Shown in pieces: positions 8,271 through 17,062 of a stretch of DNA of 52,654 bases. The stretch covers positions 1 to 52,654 of the forward strand of contig NZ_NSJZ01000018.1 in assembly GCF_002287065.1 (NCBI RefSeq), given 5' to 3'. Origin of the DNA: Paracoccus salipaludis. Its GTDB lineage: Bacteria > Pseudomonadota > Alphaproteobacteria > Rhodobacterales > Rhodobacteraceae. Every line of letters starts with the position of its first letter. Positions within the stretch are counted from its first letter, which is position 1. The notes below the pieces were generated by a model. That model saw only the letters and a program-made list of their open reading frames with translations. It ran no database searches and had not been told where the DNA came from. The position numbers and the translations under genes were made by a program.

Positions 8271-9790
8271 TCTTCGGCTCCGGCTTTCAACAGGTTGGCG
8301 CCCTGACGCGGGCGGAATTCAGTCCACAGCTGCCAGGCGATCGACAGCGCCGCGAGCGCAAGGAAGGCGCCCGAGATCGGGTTGGTCAGGAACCCGGTGT
8401 AGTCGCCCCGCGACAGCTGCAGCCCGCGGCGGAAGCTGGTCTCGGCCATCGGCCCCAGGATGAAGCCGATGATGAAGGGCGCGGTGGGAATGCCCGCCTT
8501 GACAAAGGCAAAGCCCAGCACCCCGAAGGCGAGGATCGTCCAGATGTCGAACACCCGGCTGGCCAGCCCGAAGGCCCCCACGGCGCAGAGCACCAAGATC
8601 ACCGGCAGCAGGATGTGCTTGGGGATCGCCAGCAGGCGGATGAAGATCCGCAGGCCCCAGAATTCCAGCGCGAGCATGACGAAGGTGGACACGATCAGCG
8701 CGGCGAAGATGGTATACACCAGCGGACCCTGCGACATGAACAACATGGGTCCCGGCTGGATGCCGTGGATCATCAGCCCGCCCAAGAGGATGGCGGTGAC
8801 CGCGTCGCCGGGGATGCCCAGCGTCAGCAGCGGCACCATGGCCCCGCCGATGCCGGCGTTGTTGGCGGTCTCGCTCGCGACAACGCCCTCGATGGTGCCC
8901 TTGCCGAACCGCTCGGGCGTCTTGGACCGCTTCTTGGCGGCGATATAGGCGATGATGTTCGAGGTTCCGGCCCCGATTCCCGGCAGGATGCCGATCCCGA
9001 GACCGATCATGGCCGAGCGAAAGGCGTTCGGCAGCTGGCCGATGAATTCCGCCATGCTGAAGCCGAAGCCCTTGACCGCGACGGGCTTGGCGCGGCTGTC
9101 CTCGGGGTTGGAGGTCTTGGCGCTTTCGGCGACCTTGATGATCTCGGCCACGGCGAACATGCCGACCAGCACGGTTAGGATGGAGAAGCCGGCATTCAAC
9201 TCGACCCGGCCGAAGGTGAAGCGGGTGGTCGCGTCGACCGGCGCGATCCCCACGGTCGAGACGGCGAAGCCCAGCACCCCCGCGAACACGCCCTTGGCCA
9301 TCGAGCCCGAGGACAGCGTAGCGATCAGCGTCAGCGAGAAGACGGCGATGGCAAAGTATTCGTGCGGGCCGAAGGACAGCGCGACCTGCGCCAGCCACGG
9401 CGCGATGAACATCAGCGCCGCGATCGAGATCATGGTGCCGATGAACGAGAAGACGATGCCGGCGCCCAGAGCCTTGCCGCCCTCACCCTTTTCCATCATC
9501 GGGCCGCCGTCGAAGGTGGTGGCGATCGAGGCTGGCGTGCCGGGGATCTTGAGCAGGATCGCCGAGATCAGACCCCCCGAGGTTGCGCCGACGAACAATG
9601 CGATCAGCAGCGCCATGCCGGTCCCGGGCTCGAGCCCGTAGGTCATCGGCAGACACAGCGCAATGGCCATGACCGCGGTCAGCCCCGGCACCGCGCCGAA
9701 GACGATGCCCACGGCCACGCCGATAAAGATCAGCATCAGGACGAAGGGCGACAGAACATTCGCGAAGCCGGTGAGAAGAAGATCGAACAT
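8267..9790 (-). CDS. tctA: Tripartite tricarboxylate-type transporter, large membrane subunit TctA
   Basis: A 507-residue protein with about 11-12 hydrophobic segments and the TctA signatures FGAVPGLTAVMAIAL near the N terminus, LLKIPGTPASIATTFDG, and the second repeat GIGILPGIGAGTSN. TctA is the large permease of a secondary transporter that takes substrate from a periplasmic binding protein. The C terminus overlaps the dehydratase start by four bases. Position directly upstream of the catabolic genes implies a sugar acid rather than citrate as cargo, since substrate choice in this family follows the binding protein and gene context. Confidence 0.9.
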   Translation of the reverse strand: MFDLLLTGFANVLSPFVLMLIFIGVAVGIVFGAVPGLTAVMAIALCLPMTYGLEPGTGMALLIALFVGATSGGLISAILLKIPGTPASIATTFDGGPMMEKGEGGKALGAGIVFSFIGTMISIAALMFIAPWLAQVALSFGPHEYFAIAVFSLTLIATLSSGSMAKGVFAGVLGFAVSTVGIAPVDATTRFTFGRVELNAGFSILTVLVGMFAVAEIIKVAESAKTSNPEDSRAKPVAVKGFGFSMAEFIGQLPNAFRSAMIGLGIGILPGIGAGTSNIIAYIAAKKRSKTPERFGKGTIEGVVASETANNAGIGGAMVPLLTLGIPGDAVTAILLGGLMIHGIQPGPMLFMSQGPLVYTIFAALIVSTFVMLALEFWGLRIFIRLLAIPKHILLPVILVLCAVGAFGLASRVFDIWTILAFGVLGFAFVKAGIPTAPFIIGFILGPMAETSFRRGLQLSRGDYTGFLTNPISGAFLALAALSIAWQLWTEFRPRQGANLLKAGAEE

Positions 9791-9800
9791 CGCGGCCTCC

Positions 9801-10373
9801 TTACGGCAGCAACGGGGTCAGCGGACCCGCAGGCAAAAGCAGGCCGAAACCATAGCGGAAGGTGACAAAGATCACGGCCGCGGCGGCCGCCGCGATCAGC
9901 GCGTAGGCCGGCAGGGCCGGGCGGATGCTGCGCGGGGTCAGGACGATGAACTGGACGAACAGGTAGACGGCGGTCGCGACCGGGAAACCCAGAGAGCCCA
10001 GCAGGGCGACATAACCCGCGATCAGCGCCAAGGTGATCCCGACGGTCGCCATGTCGGATTTCGCCGCCGCCGGAATGGCGGCCTCAGCCTGGGCCTCAGT
10101 GCGCACGGCCTCGTCCCCAAGAGGACCGTGGCCGGCGGCGACGGGCTCTGCCGGATCGCCCAAGACCACGGTGGTGTTCTGCAGGGGCGCCCACCACCTG
10201 CGCAGCACTGCGACAAGCTCGACCCCGCCCAGTACGATCATCATGCCGGCAAGTATCACCGGCACGGTCGAGGCATCGACCCCGTCCCGCTTCGGTACGC
10301 CCATCGACATACCCATGTAGACGATGCCCGTCATCAGCATGGCGCTTGCGACGATCAGCTCCTTGTGGCGCAT
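9801..10373 (-). CDS. tctB: Tripartite tricarboxylate-type transporter, small membrane subunit TctB
   Basis: A 190-residue membrane protein with two predicted N-terminal helices (ELIVASAMLMTGIVYMGMSM; VPVILAGMMIVLGGVELVAV), a hydrophilic loop of about 50 residues and two C-terminal helices, matching the four-helix TctB pattern. It lies ten bases upstream of tctA and 64 bases downstream of tctC, in the usual C-B-A order. TctB sequences are poorly conserved, so the call rests on topology and position. Confidence 0.85.
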   Translation of the reverse strand: MRHKELIVASAMLMTGIVYMGMSMGVPKRDGVDASTVPVILAGMMIVLGGVELVAVLRRWWAPLQNTTVVLGDPAEPVAAGHGPLGDEAVRTEAQAEAAIPAAAKSDMATVGITLALIAGYVALLGSLGFPVATAVYLFVQFIVLTPRSIRPALPAYALIAAAAAAVIFVTFRYGFGLLLPAGPLTPLLP

Positions 10374-10437
10374 GGGTTCCTCCTCCAGCTCGACCCACCA
10401 TGAGGAACGGCGGCGCCTGCGCGGCGCCGCCGAGCGG

Positions 10438-11391
10438 TCAGCGGTTGCCTTGCAGCGCCTCGCGATAGGGCATGTAGGCGTCGCGGATTTCGTTCAGGCG
10501 GGTGAGTGCCTGGTCCTTGGGCAGGAAGACGACCGGCTGCTTGAACCCTTGCTCCAGATCGGCCGCGTATTCCGGCATCTGCGCGATTTCCTGCATAACC
10601 GAGCCCATCTTGGCGACGATCTCGGGATCGGTCCCTTTGGGAAAGGCGACGATGTAGGGGTTGTTCATAACCATGTCGACGCCCTGCTCGGCGAAAGTCG
10701 GGATCTCGCCCAAGAGCGGGTTGCGCTCGGCGTTGGGCTGGCCCAGCACGGTCATCTGACCCGAGGTGACGTAATCCTGAACGGCGCCATATGCGATGCC
10801 CGCGACGTCGATGCGCCCACCAAGAAGGCTGGCGATCTTTTCCGACGCCGAGCCGGTGTCCACGACATTCATCTCGACCCCGGTCGCGTCTTGGAAGATC
10901 AGGCCCTGCAGGTGCGAATAGCCGCCGAGTTCGGTGCCGAAGGTCAGGCTTCCAGCTTCTGCCGCCTTGACGTCGGCGACTGTCTTCAGGCCCGATTTCT
11001 CGCTGGTGACGAAGACGGCGCCTTGGTCCACGGCGGCGATGCAGCAGATCTCGAAATCGGCGATGCCGTAGTTCGCAAGGCCCGACACCTCGGCCACGAT
11101 CAGGTGGCCGGTGTGGCCGAACAGCATGGTGTAGCCGTCGGGCGCGGCATCCTTGACCGCCGAGGTCGCGATGGTCGCCCCGCCGCCCGGCATGTTGGTG
11201 ATGACCATGGTGCTGCCGGTCACCTGCTCGAAGTACTTGGCCATCGTGCGGGCGTTGAAGTCGGTGTCGCCCCCGGGGCTCGCACCGATGATGACGTTGA
11301 TGGTGCGCTCGGGCCAAGCGGTCTCGGCCGAGGATACCGCGGGCAGGATACACAGGCCCGCAAGCAGCGCGGCAAGAATCGGTCTTTTCAA
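10438..11391 (-). CDS. tctC: Periplasmic solute-binding protein TctC (Bug family)
   Basis: A 317-residue Bug-type binding protein: Sec signal peptide (LKRPILAALLAGLCILPAV then SSAETAWP), first strand RTINVIIGASPGGDTD, and the family loop VTGSTMVITNMPGGGA. I chose a TTG start at 11391 because it gives the signal peptide exactly and has a strong GGAGGA ribosome binding site six bases upstream. A much longer open frame upstream has no protein character and antisenses the regulator. It is the first gene of the operon and should capture the substrate, probably a sugar acid, for TctAB. Asp and Gly-rich ligand-binding loops are normal for Bug proteins. Confidence 0.88.
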   Translation of the reverse strand: MKRPILAALLAGLCILPAVSSAETAWPERTINVIIGASPGGDTDFNARTMAKYFEQVTGSTMVITNMPGGGATIATSAVKDAAPDGYTMLFGHTGHLIVAEVSGLANYGIADFEICCIAAVDQGAVFVTSEKSGLKTVADVKAAEAGSLTFGTELGGYSHLQGLIFQDATGVEMNVVDTGSASEKIASLLGGRIDVAGIAYGAVQDYVTSGQMTVLGQPNAERNPLLGEIPTFAEQGVDMVMNNPYIVAFPKGTDPEIVAKMGSVMQEIAQMPEYAADLEQGFKQPVVFLPKDQALTRLNEIRDAYMPYREALQGNR

Positions 11392-11541
11392 GGAATTTCC
11401 TCCATCTCGGCCGTCTTGCGGCCTCCTCCACAGATATGCTCTAATATATTTGTGCAAATGACGCAATGCTTGTATGCGCTTGCGGCCGCCACCTCTTCTA
11501 TCCATGGAGTCCGGGAGCCCGGTTTCGCTAGAATGGAGCGC
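11392..11541. promoter_or_regulatory. Divergent promoter/operator region between tctC and the GntR pair
   Basis: The 150-base divergent intergenic region is locally AT-rich (CTAATATATTTG), unlike its surroundings. It contains the perfect inverted repeat ATTTGTGCAAAT at 11448-11459. Dyads of this size are typical GntR-family operators, and this one lies where it could control both directions. Binding by the adjacent regulators is inference. Confidence 0.45.
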
Positions 11542-12222
11542 ATGAACACCGCCATGAGACAGCGCCGGTCGCGCAGCGACGAGATCTATGACGCCCTGCG
11601 CCAGATGATCGTCACGGCCCAGCTGCCGCCCGGTGCGGCGTTGGTGGAACGAGATCTCTGCACCTTGTTCTCGGCCAGCCGCACACCGCTCCGCGAGGCA
11701 GTCCTGCGGTTGGCTGGCCACGGGCTGGTGACGGTTGCCCCACAGCACGGCACGTTTGTCGCGTCCCTGTCTCCTAGGATGGTGCGGCTTGCCCATTTCC
11801 TGCGAGAGAACCTCGAACTCCCTGTGATCTCGCAACTTGCCGCGCAGGGCACCCCCGACCTGCGCGCCGCGCGCGCCACAATCATCGAACAGAAGCTGGC
11901 CGAGGCGCGCGACGACAGCGCGGCATTCATCCTGCTGGATGATCGGTTCCACCAGGCGCTGTTCGACGCGGCGGGACTACCCGAGGTTTGGGACGTGATC
12001 CGTGCCAAGAAGGCGCACCTAGACCGGATTGCCTTTGGGCAGGAACAGCGCCGCGGGTTCGCAACAGCCATTGCCCAGCACGAGCAGATCCTGAACGCCA
12101 TCGAGATCGGCGATACCCAAGCGGCCGTCCGCTGCGCGCGGGACCATGTCGCCGCCCCTCTTGCCTATCTTGAGGAATTGCAGTCCGAGACTGACGCCCA
12201 AAGCGCGGCGGTCGGATCATGA
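11542..12222 (+). CDS. GntR-family regulator, FCD type (first of overlapping pair)
   Basis: A 226-residue FadR/VanR-type repressor. The N-terminal winged helix (residues about 10-75) includes LFSASRTPLREAVLRLAGHGLV. The C-terminal FCD domain keeps the metal and ligand positions: Asp and His in DDRFHQALFDAAG, His in AQHEQILNAI and His in ARDHVAAPL. It is divergent from the tct-dehydratase operon, so autoregulation and repression of that operon with a pathway sugar acid as inducer are likely. The start is uncertain: ATGs at 11533, 11542 and 11554 are in frame. I chose 11542 because GGAG precedes it, though spacing is short. Its stop overlaps the next gene's ATG. Confidence 0.85.
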   Translation: MNTAMRQRRSRSDEIYDALRQMIVTAQLPPGAALVERDLCTLFSASRTPLREAVLRLAGHGLVTVAPQHGTFVASLSPRMVRLAHFLRENLELPVISQLAAQGTPDLRAARATIIEQKLAEARDDSAAFILLDDRFHQALFDAAGLPEVWDVIRAKKAHLDRIAFGQEQRRGFATAIAQHEQILNAIEIGDTQAAVRCARDHVAAPLAYLEELQSETDAQSAAVGS

Positions 12223-12923
12223 ACTGGCCCGGCGACATCCAGAACGGGATAGAGGCGGATTTGCGACGCCGCATCTGCATGCTCGAACTGCCGCCGGGCG
12301 CGGCGCTGTCGCGCGCGCAGCTGATGGAGGATTACGGCGTCAGCTCGACCCCGCTCCGCGACGCGCTTCTGCAGCTCCAGGCCGAGGGGCTGGTCGAGAT
12401 CCACCCTCAGTCGCGGACCATGGTCAGCCTGATCGACCTGGACCATGCACGGCAGATCCACGTCATGCGGAACGCCTGCGAACAGGAGGCGGCGGCCGTG
12501 GCGGCCCGCCTGCACGACCCGGCCCTGCCGCGCGAGCTGTCCCAGATCATCGAGCTGCAGGTCGATGCTGCCCAGAACGGCGACCTTGCCGCCTTCACCC
12601 GACTGGATCACGCCTTTCACGACACCATCTTCCGGCATGCGCAGCTGGAAAAGGTTCGGCGCGTGCTGCGCCGCGAGTCCGGCCACATCGACCGGCTGCG
12701 GGCGCTGCACCTGATGCAGCCGGAAAAGACGGTGCAGATCGTTGCGGACCACACGGCCGTCCGCAACGCCATCGCGGCGGGCGATGAGGCCGCGGCCCGC
12801 ACCGCAATACGGCACCATCTGTCTCAGTCGATCCTCATCAGCGAGAAGCTGCGCGAAGCCCGGCCGGAATACTTCAGCCACAATGTTCAGCCGAGTGACC
12901 GCCGTCCTGACTCGGCTGCCTAA
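12219..12923 (+). CDS. GntR-family regulator, FCD type (second of overlapping pair)
   Basis: A 234-residue FCD-type GntR protein. The winged helix contains LMEDYGVSSTPLRDALLQL, and the effector domain shows D/H in LDHAFHDTIFRHA, His in ADHTAVRNAI and His in IRHHLSQS, so metal binding is retained. It starts within the stop of the first regulator (ATGA), which implies coupled, near-equimolar translation. The two proteins share the family but are clearly diverged, so this is not a recent tandem duplication. Heterodimer formation or sensing of two different intermediates are both possible; nothing in the sequence decides. Confidence 0.85.
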   Translation: MNWPGDIQNGIEADLRRRICMLELPPGAALSRAQLMEDYGVSSTPLRDALLQLQAEGLVEIHPQSRTMVSLIDLDHARQIHVMRNACEQEAAAVAARLHDPALPRELSQIIELQVDAAQNGDLAAFTRLDHAFHDTIFRHAQLEKVRRVLRRESGHIDRLRALHLMQPEKTVQIVADHTAVRNAIAAGDEAAARTAIRHHLSQSILISEKLREARPEYFSHNVQPSDRRPDSAA

Positions 12924-13219
12924 CACTACCTGCACCGAAGACTTTTTTTGATAATCGCAGACCCACAAGGTCCGCTCGTGGGCCAAAGGTGGCCTGTGGC
13001 ATAGGCGTGCGCTGCGGCGAGCGACCAGACGCGGATCCGCCCCTAGTTGGAGCCGATCAACTATCGCACCGTACATGCTGAGCATTGCAGGCTTGGTGCA
13101 GCGACTTTGGAGCGTGATTTGTGCCTCTCTCAGGGCGTGATTGATCGAAGCTACACTGCTTCATGACGTCAAGGGTGTGGCCTGCCCCACTGAGGTAGTC
13201 CATTTCTGATCTTAGTGCA
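12924..13219. other. Intergenic stretch ending at an IS element, no gene seen
   Basis: About 300 bases. It holds a T7 run at 12943-12949 after the second GntR gene and a weak stem of CCCAC with GTGGG just beyond it. Near 13175 there is TGGCCTGCCCCACTG, similar to the end of another IS3-type element in this window (TGGTCTGCCCCCTG at 23430), so it may be a solitary IS end. No convincing coding frame is present. Confidence 0.35.
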
Positions 13220-13254
13220 TGACGGGCTGGTCCCACCCCGGAGCTTGGACCGGA

Positions 13255-14187
13255 TCAGATGAGAACCTCCGGCGGGTTGGCGGCTCGGGGCGGCGCCTCG
13301 AGCCTTGATATCATGGTCTGCGGTGACCTGTCACCGATTGCGCCATGGGGTCTCACTTCGTTGTAGTGGCGGCGCCAGTTCTCGACCTTTTCCTGCGCAT
13401 CGGAGAGATCCGGGAACCAGTGCTGGCCCAGGCGTTTCATCCGCACGATGGCGTTGAAGCTTTCGGCACAGGCGTTGTCGGTGGGTTTGCCCGGCCGACT
13501 GAAGTCCAGCACAACGCCCTTGCCGTAAGCCCAGAGGTCGAGTTCCTTCGAGGTGAACTGGCATCCCTGATCCACGCGGATCGCCTTCGGGTGCCCGTAT
13601 GTTCGGCAGGCCTCGTCAAGCGCGGCGATCACCTCCATTGCCGTGGCAGACCGGCAGACGCGCATCACCGGGCACACTCGGCTCCAGGTGTCGATCACAG
13701 TCAGCACCCAGAGCCGCTTGCCCTCGAACGTCTCGTCGAACATCCAGTCCATGGCCCAGACCTGATCGGGTCCGGTGGCCTCACTGCGATCGCTGCGAAG
13801 CTTCGCCATCACCCGCCGCCGCGGCGGCTTCAGCCGCATCTGCAGCCCTTCAAGGTTGTATGACCGCCTGACCCGCTTGATGTTCACCGGCCAGCCCTCC
13901 CTTTGCAGCAGGATGTGAATGCGGCGGCAGCCGTAGCGCACATGGGTTTCGGCCAGCTCGCGGATGCGCTTTCTCAGAACGTCCTGCGGCGGCCGCTTCG
14001 AGGCGTAATGACAGGTCGAGCGCGGCGCCGGCACCGTCTGGCACGCCCGTCGGACGGACACCCCGAACACCGTCTTCACGAAGTCGATCATCTCGCGACA
14101 CCGGGTCGGTACTAGATCTTTTTTCGGATCACCTCCGTCAGCATTTCCTTGTCGAGGCTCAGATCGGCGACCAACCGGCGCAGGCAC
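13255..14187 (-). CDS. IS3-family transposase OrfB (DDE integrase core)
   Basis: This is the catalytic half of an IS407-type transposase. The first acidic residue is in DQVWAMDWMFD, the second in IRVDQGCQF and the third in CAESFNAIV, giving an intact DDE triad. The N-terminal HTH_21-like region (CHYASKRPPQDVLRKRIREL) and the C-terminal YNEVRPHGAIGDRSP motif are present. The usual DNG-EF second motif is changed to DQGCQF, which may reduce activity. The natural product is an OrfA-OrfB fusion made by frameshifting at an A6G site near 14118, so the apparent ATG at 14187 is not expected to be the real start. Confidence 0.85.
   Translation of the reverse strand: MPAPVGRRSEPRQGNADGGDPKKDLVPTRCREMIDFVKTVFGVSVRRACQTVPAPRSTCHYASKRPPQDVLRKRIRELAETHVRYGCRRIHILLQREGWPVNIKRVRRSYNLEGLQMRLKPPRRRVMAKLRSDRSEATGPDQVWAMDWMFDETFEGKRLWVLTVIDTWSRVCPVMRVCRSATAMEVIAALDEACRTYGHPKAIRVDQGCQFTSKELDLWAYGKGVVLDFSRPGKPTDNACAESFNAIVRMKRLGQHWFPDLSDAQEKVENWRRHYNEVRPHGAIGDRSPQTMISRLEAPPRAANPPEVLI
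14118..14124 (-). promoter_or_regulatory. Programmed -1 frameshift site A AAA AAG
   Basis: On the minus strand the sequence reads A AAA AAG, just before the orfA-frame stop TAG. This is the canonical slippery heptamer of IS3-family elements. A -1 slip here moves ribosomes from the DKEMLTEVIRKK frame into orfB (DLVPTRCREMIDF). Confidence 0.7.
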
Positions 14188-14229
14188 GCATTGTTCGCCT
14201 GCTCTCTCGGACCAGTGGCGTTCGCAGGC

Positions 14230-14415
14230 TCACTCCTCAAGTTGCCTCAACCTGCGGTCCTCGGAGGGCATCAGCCCGCCATAGACCTTCTTCCAGCGGT
14301 AGAACGTGGCCTGGCTCACGCCCATCTTGCGGCACACCTCTTCCACTGGCGTCCCCGTCTCGGCCTGCTGCAAGGCAAAGGCAACATGCTGGTCGGTGAA
14401 CTTCGATTTCTTCAT
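14230..14415 (-). pseudogene. IS3-family orfA, broken by an insertion and premature stop
   Basis: The frame starts MKKSKFTDQHVAFALQQAE, a standard IS407-type OrfA with a helix-turn-helix (EEVCRKMGVSQATFYRWKK). It stops after RRLRQLEE at residue 61, where the family continues into a leucine-zipper-like segment. The missing tail, ACLRRLVADLSLDKEML and so on, is found downstream in another frame after an extra stretch of roughly 30 bases. A short insertion with a frame change has therefore severed orfA from the frameshift site, and the fused transposase cannot be made from this copy. Confidence 0.7.
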
Positions 14416-14530
14416 CGGCTACGGCCCTCCAGGGTGGCCCATCGTAGCCGGACAACTCTCGCTCAGAGCGGCCCGATCTTTCGGGAAGGGACCACCCGTC
14501 CCCTGCACCCCGCGGGATGAGCAGCGTCTC

Positions 14531-14647
14531 TCACAGTTGCCGACGATAGCTGTTGGCAAGCAACTTGAAACAGACGACCCAGCCCAGCAATGTCCCGATG
14601 CTGGTCAGGGTCGTGATGACCTCGCGGTGATCTGCGATCCACTGCAT
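14531..14647 (-). pseudogene. Truncated copy of the betT-follower membrane protein
   Basis: This 38-residue frame (MQWIADHREVITTLTSIGTL and on to NSYRRQL) is nearly identical to the N terminus of the 204-residue protein at 22489-23103. It contains the single predicted membrane helix, then stops at a junction about 75 bases from the IS3 element. It follows betT by 25 bases, the same relation seen for the intact copy and a betT remnant elsewhere in the window. The rest of the gene was presumably lost when the IS or a related rearrangement cut it. Confidence 0.75.
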
Positions 14648-14672
14648 CCACATGCCCCGCTGCCGCCGGGCT

Positions 14673-16682
14673 TCAGGTGGCACTTCCCCCATCGAGGCCC
14701 GCCTCGGGTTCATGCTCCGGCGCGCCCACGAGCAGCGCAGTCTCGGGCGACTGGACGAGCTTCAGGTAGCGCTCGAATTGCACCAGGACGTCGGCGACGA
14801 TCTGATCCTGCGTCAATGGCATCACGTCGTAGCCCTGGCTGCCATCGCTGAAGAAAGTCCGGGCCTCGAACCGCATCTCGGGCTGTGCGGCTTCGAGGGG
14901 AGAGAAGGCCGCAAGCCGCCGCGATGCGGGCTGCACGCCATAGATGAAGTCGCGCCCGCCTTCCGAAGGAACCTTGAGGGCTGTCGATGACTCTTCACCG
15001 CCCTCGGACACGGTTGCCGCCATGCCTCGCTCCTTGAAAAGCGCCGCTACCTTTCGAAGGGCCGGCGTTACCGCAGCCATGATATGTTCCTTGACGTCGC
15101 GTTCATCCGGCGGATTCAGAAGAAGCGACAGCCTCCTCTGCAGGGGGGCGCCGGCCGCGGGATGGGCCTGCGGGGCCGCGAACCCGGCCCGCTGTTGCGC
15201 CAGATCGGCCTGCATGCCCTTGGCCAAGGCCCAGATCAGCACCAGCATGATGAAGGTGAAGGGCAGCGCCGTCGCGATCGTCGCTGATTGCAGTGCCCCC
15301 AACCCCCCCGCGGCCAGCAGCACCCCCGCAACCACACCTTCCAGCGAACACCAGAAGACCCGTTGCGCCGTCGTGGTATCGGTCCGTCCGCCCGCGGCGA
15401 TCGTATCCACGACCAGAGATCCCGAGTCGGCCGAGGTCACGAAGAACACCCCGATCAGCGCCACCGCCAGGGTCGAGGTGACGGCCGGCAGCGGCAGGTA
15501 TTCGAAGAACTGGAACAGCGCCACGGACATGTCGGCGGCGACCGCGGCCGACAAGGCCCCTTCCGCAACCGTGGTGTCGAGAAAGAGCGCGGTGTTGCCG
15601 AAGACGGTCATCCAAAGGAAGGTGAAGCCCGCCGGCACGCAGAGCACCGCGATCACGAATTCGCGCACCGTTCGCCCGCGCGAGATCCGGGCAATGAACA
15701 TGCCGACGAACGGCGACCAGGAGATCCACCAGGACCAGTAGAAAAGGGTCCAGGCGTCGATCCAGGGCCGCGGCTCATAGGCATAGATGTTGAAGGTCCG
15801 CAGCAGGAAGCCGTCGAGGTAGAAGCCGATGTTCTGGACGAAATCGCGCATCAACAGCGCGGTGGGCCCGACCGCCAGCACGAACAGCATCAGCAGGACC
15901 GCGGTGGCCAGGTTCAGTTCGCTGAGAATGCGCACGCCCTTGTCCACGCCGGTGACGACCGAGATCGTGGCGGCCCCGGTCACGACGGCGATGAGGGTCA
16001 GCTGCACCAGCGCCGTGTTCGGAAGACCGATCAGATGCGTCAGCCCGGCGTTGATCTGCAGCACGCCGAAGCCCATCGAGGTCGCAACCCCGAAGATCGT
16101 CCCGCAGATAGCGAAGATGTCCACCGCATGGCCGATCGGACCATGGATGCGCTCCTTCAGCAGCGGATAGAGCCCTGAGCGGATTGTCAGCGGCAGGTTG
16201 TAGCGGTGGCCGAAATAGGCCAGCGACAGCCCGACCACGGCATAGATCGCCCAGGCATGGACGCCGTAATGGAAGAAGGTCACGGTCATCGCCTGCCTCT
16301 GGGCGGCGATGGTCATCGGCTCGGCATCGGGCGGGGCGGCGTAATGCGTCAGCGGCTCGCCCACGCCGAAATACATCAGCCCGATGCCCATGCCCGCCGC
16401 GAACAGCATCGCAACCCAGGACAGGAACCTGAAGTCCGGCGTCGAGTCGTCAGGCCCCAGCTTGAGATTCCCGAACCGGCTGGCGGCGAAGAAGACGACC
16501 GCGCCGAGGAAGATCGCCACCGCGAGCAGGAAAAGCCAACCGAACGACGCCAGGGTCCAGCCCTGCACGGCACCGAAGATCGTTTCGGCGCGTGCCGGAA
16601 GGAAGGCCCCGATTGCGACGAACATTCCCGTGATCGCGACGGAGCCGATGAACACAGGACGATTGATTACGAAACCGCGCAT
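14673..16682 (-). CDS. betT: BCCT-family choline/betaine transporter, BetT-like
   Basis: A 669-residue betaine/carnitine/choline transporter with twelve hydrophobic segments. Family signatures are clear: the glycine-rich stretch [16 protein letters not shown] of helix 3 and the helix-8 motif [20 protein letters not shown]. The C-terminal region after about residue 515 is a hydrophilic domain of roughly 150 residues ([20 protein letters not shown] and following), as in osmoregulated BetT proteins, where it tunes activity to osmolarity. ATG 16682 is chosen over a TTG one codon upstream. Uptake of choline or glycine betaine for osmoprotection is the likely role, in line with the NAGGN genes further on. 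The AHMP/GxGxG details needed to separate proton from sodium coupling were not resolved. Confidence 0.88.
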   Translation of the reverse strand: MRGFVINRPVFIGSVAITGMFVAIGAFLPARAETIFGAVQGWTLASFGWLFLLAVAIFLGAVVFFAASRFGNLKLGPDDSTPDFRFLSWVAMLFAAGMGIGLMYFGVGEPLTHYAAPPDAEPMTIAAQRQAMTVTFFHYGVHAWAIYAVVGLSLAYFGHRYNLPLTIRSGLYPLLKERIHGPIGHAVDIFAICGTIFGVATSMGFGVLQINAGLTHLIGLPNTALVQLTLIAVVTGAATISVVTGVDKGVRILSELNLATAVLLMLFVLAVGPTALLMRDFVQNIGFYLDGFLLRTFNIYAYEPRPWIDAWTLFYWSWWISWSPFVGMFIARISRGRTVREFVIAVLCVPAGFTFLWMTVFGNTALFLDTTVAEGALSAAVAADMSVALFQFFEYLPLPAVTSTLAVALIGVFFVTSADSGSLVVDTIAAGGRTDTTTAQRVFWCSLEGVVAGVLLAAGGLGALQSATIATALPFTFIMLVLIWALAKGMQADLAQQRAGFAAPQAHPAAGAPLQRRLSLLLNPPDERDVKEHIMAAVTPALRKVAALFKERGMAATVSEGGEESSTALKVPSEGGRDFIYGVQPASRRLAAFSPLEAAQPEMRFEARTFFSDGSQGYDVMPLTQDQIVADVLVQFERYLKLVQSPETALLVGAPEHEPEAGLDGGSAT

Positions 16683-16858
16683 CAAATTGAAGCCTTCAAA
16701 TGTGGGAGCAGGGTCGCGCTATACAACAACACGCAGTCGGTATCGGTTCTCGGAAAACAGATCAGGTGCCGCATCACGGCGCTGCAGCTTGCCGGAAAGG
16801 GTGCCTGAAACGGTGCCAACGTGGTGCGTATTCGTAGCAGGTTCGAGACGCCGGCTGC

Positions 16859-16912
16859 TCAGGGATCATGGACGTCACGTTGACGTCTCACGTTGACGTC
16901 CATGATCCCTGA
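16859..16912. repeat. Long palindrome containing a tandem 13-mer (candidate operator)
   Basis: A perfect 19-base inverted repeat, TCAGGGATCATGGACGTCA (16859-16877) and its complement at 16894-16912, flanks a 16-base centre. Overlapping it are two perfect tandem copies of TCACGTTGACGTC (16875-16887 and 16888-16900), so GACGTC occurs three times. It lies in the 380-base divergent gap between betT and mgtC, where no gene is seen. No T tract follows either arm, which argues against a simple terminator. A multimeric regulator site for one or both genes is the favoured reading; a cruciform or RNA hairpin is an alternative. Confidence 0.7.
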
Positions 16913-17062
16913 CCGAACCGCCGCTGACGTCATGCTTGCAGCAAATGGCAAGAAGGACCACATCCGGGCCGGCAGGGGGCGGTGTTCGCAGGTCGTGCCA
17001 TCGGGTGGGCTCAATGCATCGGCTCACCGGAACTGCGTGCAAGACCAAGGCGTTCGGCCGTC

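Larger units (their letters stand above)
13220..14454 (-). mobile_element. IS3-family insertion sequence, IS407-like, probably inactive
   Basis: The element is about 1235 bases with orfA and orfB on the minus strand. Proposed ends, read inwards, are TGTCCGGCTACGATGGGCC at 14454 and TGACGGGCTGGTCCCACCCC at 13220. They share TG, C, GGCT, a CCACCC/CCCACC block and GGAG with a small offset, as imperfect IS3-family inverted repeats do. No flanking target duplication is visible (TGCA on one side, ACTC on the other), so the flanks have probably been rearranged. The disrupted orfA suggests it can no longer transpose by itself. Confidence 0.7.

Noticed and set aside
10438..11952. Long version of tctC with 187 extra N-terminal residues
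   Set aside because: The extra part is antisense to the GntR gene and lacks protein character. The TTG at 11391 with GGAGGA upstream gives a normal signal peptide.
13170..13200. Second IS end (TGGCCTGCCCCACTG) next to the IS407-like element
   Set aside because: Similarity to the IS end at 23430 covers only about 13 bases. It is noted in the gap entry but not called as an element.
16859..16912. Reading the palindrome as a Rho-independent terminator or a riboswitch
   Set aside because: It lies upstream of both divergent genes, has no T tract, and contains a DNA-style tandem repeat that fits protein binding better.
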